Below, one piece after another: positions 61,046 through 64,000 of a stretch of DNA of 64,000 bases (positions within the stretch are counted from its first letter, which is position 1; every line of letters starts with the position of its first letter). Source of the DNA: Coriobacterium glomerans PW2 (GTDB lineage Bacteria > Actinomycetota > Coriobacteriia > Coriobacteriales > Coriobacteriaceae). A program made the translations under genes and the position numbers. The stretch covers positions 806,001-870,000 of the forward strand of contig NC_015389.1 of NCBI RefSeq assembly GCF_000195315.1, given 5' to 3'. The notes beneath the pieces were generated by a model. The model saw only the letters and a program-made list of their open reading frames with translations, made no database searches and had not been told where the DNA came from.

Positions 61046-62179
61046 ATGTACATCTCCACACATGAGCAGCTGGCGGCTCTATGCGATGCCGCACGTTCGT
61101 TTTCCATCGTCGCGATCGATACCGAGTTTCTTCGCGAGCGCACCTACCATCCTCGCCTGTGCCTCGTGCAGGTCGCCACGCCGGAGGTCTCAGCGCTCGT
61201 TGATCCCTTGGAGATCGAAGACCTGTCTCCCTTGGCGGCTCTGATGGCCGACGAGGGAACGCGCAAGATCTTCCATGCCTGCTCTCAGGATATGGAGGTC
61301 CTGCTCAACGCGCTGGACGTGCTGCCGAATCCGATCTTCGACACGCAGGTCGCCGCCGCGTTTCTCGGCGAGCGGGTCCAGATGTCCTACGATGGCCTCG
61401 TGAAGGCGTTCTGCGGTGTCTCGCTGCCCAAGACGGCATCGCTCACCGACTGGTCGCACCGTCCTCTCACCGCAGAGCAGATGGACTACGCCGAAGACGA
61501 CGTCCGCTATCTCATCTGCGCCTATGAGGTGATGGCCGAGCGCCTCGAGCAGCGCGGACGCATGTCATGGGCTCTGGATGAGATGCGCCCCCTGGCGGAT
61601 GAATCCCATTACCGGCATGATCGGCGCCTGGCGTACAAGCGAGTCAAACGCATCGGCTCGTGCACGCGGCGCCAGCTCGGCGTCGCACGCGAGCTGGCCG
61701 CTTGGCGCGAGGGCCGCGCGGAGAGCCACGACATACCGCGCAAATGGATCATGTCAGACGAGGTCCTGCTCGCGTTGGCGAAGCGAGCCCCGCACAGTGT
61801 CGCGGAACTGCGACAGGTCCGGGGAACCGAGCAGCTCGGTGAGGCCGAGGCGGCATCCGCCCTGATCGCCATCGGCCGCGGCGCGCGCTGTCCTCAGGCG
61901 AATCTTCCCTCGATCCGACATGGGCACAAGATCTCCGGCGGGGAGCTGGACAGCGTGACGGATCTGATGTACGCCCTGATCAGGCTCGTCTCCGAGCGCA
62001 GCGGCGTCGCGGCGGCGATGATCTGCTCGCGCGACGATCTGGTAGACTACATCACCCATCCCACGAGGAGCCGGTTGCGCGAGGGCTGGAGATTCGAGTT
62101 GGTGGGATCGCTCCTCGATGATCTTCTCGCGGGCAATATGGGTCTTACCGTGAAGGATCGAGGGGTGGAGATCTTGTAG
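61046..62179 (+). CDS. rnd: Ribonuclease D
   Basis: A 377-residue 3'-5' exoribonuclease. DEDDy residues are D25, E27 (AIDTEFLRE), D82 (SQDMEVL), and Y148/D152 (MDYAEDDVRYL). One or two HRDC domains follow from about 210. It trims tRNA precursors. The ATG at 61046 has AAGGTGAG upstream; the frame to 60992 is not used. It is divergent from the lipid kinase. Confidence 0.94.
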   Translation: MYISTHEQLAALCDAARSFSIVAIDTEFLRERTYHPRLCLVQVATPEVSALVDPLEIEDLSPLAALMADEGTRKIFHACSQDMEVLLNALDVLPNPIFDTQVAAAFLGERVQMSYDGLVKAFCGVSLPKTASLTDWSHRPLTAEQMDYAEDDVRYLICAYEVMAERLEQRGRMSWALDEMRPLADESHYRHDRRLAYKRVKRIGSCTRRQLGVARELAAWREGRAESHDIPRKWIMSDEVLLALAKRAPHSVAELRQVRGTEQLGEAEAASALIAIGRGARCPQANLPSIRHGHKISGGELDSVTDLMYALIRLVSERSGVAAAMICSRDDLVDYITHPTRSRLREGWRFELVGSLLDDLLAGNMGLTVKDRGVEIL

Positions 62180-62245
62180 CCAGCGCGCATGCGTCGAGAC
62201 GGGTAAAATGCTACCGAATGCAACCGAGTGCTGAGGAGCCACCTG

Positions 62246-62944
62246 ATGCCCATGTATTTCGCATACGGATTCGGTCTCGATCCGGTTTATCTGGTCTTGG
62301 TCGTCGTCTCCCTGGCCATGGGACTTCTCACGCAGTCCTATATCAACAAGACCTACCGAACGTGGTCGAAAGTCCGCTCGGATGGTGCCACCGGTGCCGA
62401 TGTCGCTCGTCGCATGCTCGACTCGAGCGGCTGCACGCAGGTTGGTATCAAAAGCGTCGCCGGCCGACTCACCGACCATTACGACCCCAGGGACAACAAC
62501 CTCTACCTGAGTGATGAGAATCTTCGCGGCGGCTCGGTCGCCAGCATCGCGGTGGCCTGCCATGAGGCGGGCCATGCGATTCAGCGCGAGAGGGGATACG
62601 CGTTGATGCGCGTTCGCACGGCGCTCGTGCCTGTTGTCAACTTCACGCAGGGGGCGTGGATGTTCGTGTTCATCTTCGGGGTGATGCTCAGCGCCGTGAA
62701 CCTGCAGATGCTCGCTATCGTCCTGTTCGCGTTCTCCGTCGTCTTCCAAGTCGTGACGCTTCCTGTCGAGATCGATGCGAGCCGCCGCGCGGTCGCCTAC
62801 ATCGAGGGCTCCGGTATGAGCGAGCTCAACGTCTCCGGCGCGCGCAGCGTGCTCACCGCGGCGGCTCTCACCTATGTCGCAGCCGCGCTCAGCTCGATCA
62901 TGCAATTGATCTATCTGCTCAGCCGCTCCTCTCGCAGGAATTGA
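62246..62944 (+). CDS. YugP-family membrane zinc metallopeptidase
   Basis: A 232-residue membrane protein with the zinc motif HEAGH (106-110) between an N-terminal helix and two or three C-terminal helices. The NxYDPRDNNLYLSDENL region, here YDPRDNNLYLSD, is typical of the family. The role is unclear. The ATG at 62246 has GAGGAG upstream. Confidence 0.92.
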   Translation: MPMYFAYGFGLDPVYLVLVVVSLAMGLLTQSYINKTYRTWSKVRSDGATGADVARRMLDSSGCTQVGIKSVAGRLTDHYDPRDNNLYLSDENLRGGSVASIAVACHEAGHAIQRERGYALMRVRTALVPVVNFTQGAWMFVFIFGVMLSAVNLQMLAIVLFAFSVVFQVVTLPVEIDASRRAVAYIEGSGMSELNVSGARSVLTAAALTYVAAALSSIMQLIYLLSRSSRRN

Positions 62945-63057
62945 GTCGCGCGCCGGCGCTTCACAGGAGGCGCTCGTCGTCGTTCGCGTCGCGCCGGCAT
63001 CTCGGCTCGCGGCCACGGCACCCGTAGTCACGCAGGCGTCGCAAGGGAGGTCTGGCA

Positions 63058-64000
63058 ATGAGCGGTTGGGATCTGACAGGTGGGGTACGTGATGCGGGCG
63101 AGGGGGCGCTCACGGTGTCGCAGGCGGTTCAGCGAGCATCCGATGCGCTGGAGACCATTCCCTCGCTCACCGTTATCGGCGAGGTCACAGGGTTTCGCGG
63201 ACCGAATGCGCGAAGCGGACACTGTTACTTTCAGATCAAGGACGAGGCTGCCGCCGTCGACTGCATAATATGGCGCGGCGCCTACGCGAAGAGGCCGGTC
63301 GATCTCCGTGATGGCATGCAGGCGCAGTTCACCGGCGCGTTCAATCTGTACAAACCTCAGGGACGCATGAGCTTCGTGGCTCGCTCGTTCGCACTCGCCG
63401 GAGAGGGGCTTTTGCGTCAGCAGGTCGCTGCGCTCGCAGAGAAGCTCCGGCGCGAGGGACTCATGGAGGAGGCGCGAAAGCGGCCCATTGCGGCGTTCTG
63501 CTCACGAGTGGCGGTGGTGACCTCGCTTTCCGGGGCGGTGATCGATGACGTAAAACGCACGCTGCGTCGACGCAACCCGCTTGTGGAGCTCATCTGCGTC
63601 GGCGCCAAGGTGCAAGGGGAGGGCGCCGCCGACGAGCTCATCGAGGGCCTTCGACGCGCCGCGTCAACGAGACCGGCACCCGATTGCATTCTGCTGGTGA
63701 GAGGCGGCGGTTCGTTCGAGGACCTCATGACATTCAATGACGAGCGGCTCGCGCGCGCCGTAGCTGGAAGTCCCGTGCCGGTGGTGACCGGTATCGGACA
63801 TGAACCGGATACCTCGATCTGCGACATGGTGAGCGATCGGCGCGCCTCGACGCCCACGGCGGCGGCCGAATCCGTCGCACCGGACATGAGCGACCTCATC
63901 GAGGTCCTGAGCAGCCGTGAGCATCGCATCGCGCTCGCGATGGCGGCGCGCGTGCGCACGGCGGCCAAGGAGTGCGCGATGCTCGAGCAGCGGGACCGTC
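63058..64000 (+). CDS. xseA: Exodeoxyribonuclease VII large subunit (3' end outside window)
   Basis: The first 314 codons are present. An OB-fold (SLTVIGEVTGFRGPNARSGH shortened as IGEVTGFRGP, then YFQIKDEAAAVDC) is followed by the catalytic domain (VAVVTSLSGAVIDDV, RGGGSFEDLMTFND, TGIGHEPDTSICD). XseA with XseB degrades single-stranded DNA. AGGGAGG lies 7 nt before the ATG at 63058. It runs off the right edge; nothing seen suggests damage. Confidence 0.95.
   Translation, partial: MSGWDLTGGVRDAGEGALTVSQAVQRASDALETIPSLTVIGEVTGFRGPNARSGHCYFQIKDEAAAVDCIIWRGAYAKRPVDLRDGMQAQFTGAFNLYKPQGRMSFVARSFALAGEGLLRQQVAALAEKLRREGLMEEARKRPIAAFCSRVAVVTSLSGAVIDDVKRTLRRRNPLVELICVGAKVQGEGAADELIEGLRRAASTRPAPDCILLVRGGGSFEDLMTFNDERLARAVAGSPVPVVTGIGHEPDTSICDMVSDRRASTPTAAAESVAPDMSDLIEVLSSREHRIALAMAARVRTAAKECAMLEQRDR

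Noticed and set aside
1-64000. CRISPR arrays, insertion sequences, prophage or conjugative genes
   Set aside because: No regularly spaced repeats, transposase, integrase, terminase or relaxase sequence was found anywhere in the window.

Overview
The window looks like chromosome from a high-GC anaerobic actinobacterium of the class Coriobacteriia, with Collinsella or a close relative as the best guess. This rests on gene content only: class III ribonucleotide reductase, L-lactate dehydrogenase, a firmicute-type fructose bisphosphatase, a D-aspartate ligase with an aspartate racemase, several PTS loci, and a ribosomal protein L31 gene with a two-hairpin leader. No rRNA, tRNA, CRISPR array, insertion sequence or phage gene was seen. 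Genes lie on both strands in short operons.

Layout. 1-1357: end of an ascorbate-type PTS (IIC tail, IIB) and a TalC-like aldolase. 1716-8730: LytR-CpsA-Psr protein, nrdD-nrdG behind two NrdR boxes, folE, folB, a YgjP-like metalloprotease and an FKBP/SlyD-type isomerase. 8796-16742: a HAD phosphatase, an RpiR regulator, and a mannose-family PTS operon (IIC-IID-IIB-IIA) that continues into a 2-hydroxyacid dehydrogenase, a KDPG-type aldolase, a HAD phosphatase and an odd membrane protein. 16759-24416: HAD and ACT genes, rpmE, an SOS-controlled Y-family polymerase with a YolD partner, a PAP2 phosphatase, pgi and another HAD protein. 24620-35966: a GntR regulator and an eleven-gene operon built round frlB, frlC and frlD homologues (Amadori product breakdown), with a YfcC transporter, two amidohydrolases, a second FrlD-like kinase, YjbQ, BtpA/SgcQ and an FGGY kinase. 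35990-47367: tatD, tcdA, ettA, a membrane protein, glycosyltransferase, nadE, ldh, and an HTH protein followed by a membrane Ser/Thr kinase. 47458-55525: a coiled-coil wall hydrolase, D-Asp ligase plus racemase, GT2 and GtrA, fbp, nitroreductase and a small membrane protein. 55513-64000: an RsmB/RsmF-type methyltransferase, a complete ECF transporter behind what reads as a tryptophan attenuator, a lipid kinase, rnd, a YugP-like protease and the start of xseA.

The most notable signals are regulatory. (1) A 22-codon leader peptide with a Trp-Ala-Trp motif, an overlapping antiterminator segment and an intrinsic terminator lie before a TrpP-like ECF S component, which assigns tryptophan as the likely substrate. 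(2) A consensus-like promoter with a LexA box directly after its -10 drives the Y-family polymerase. (3) Two NrdR boxes, 32 bp apart, lie before nrdD. (4) A perfect 14-bp palindrome sits at the predicted start point of the frl-like operon. (5) Two hairpins with identical loops lead rpmE. The biochemically open questions are the substrate of the frl-like operon and that of the PTS/aldolase operon.
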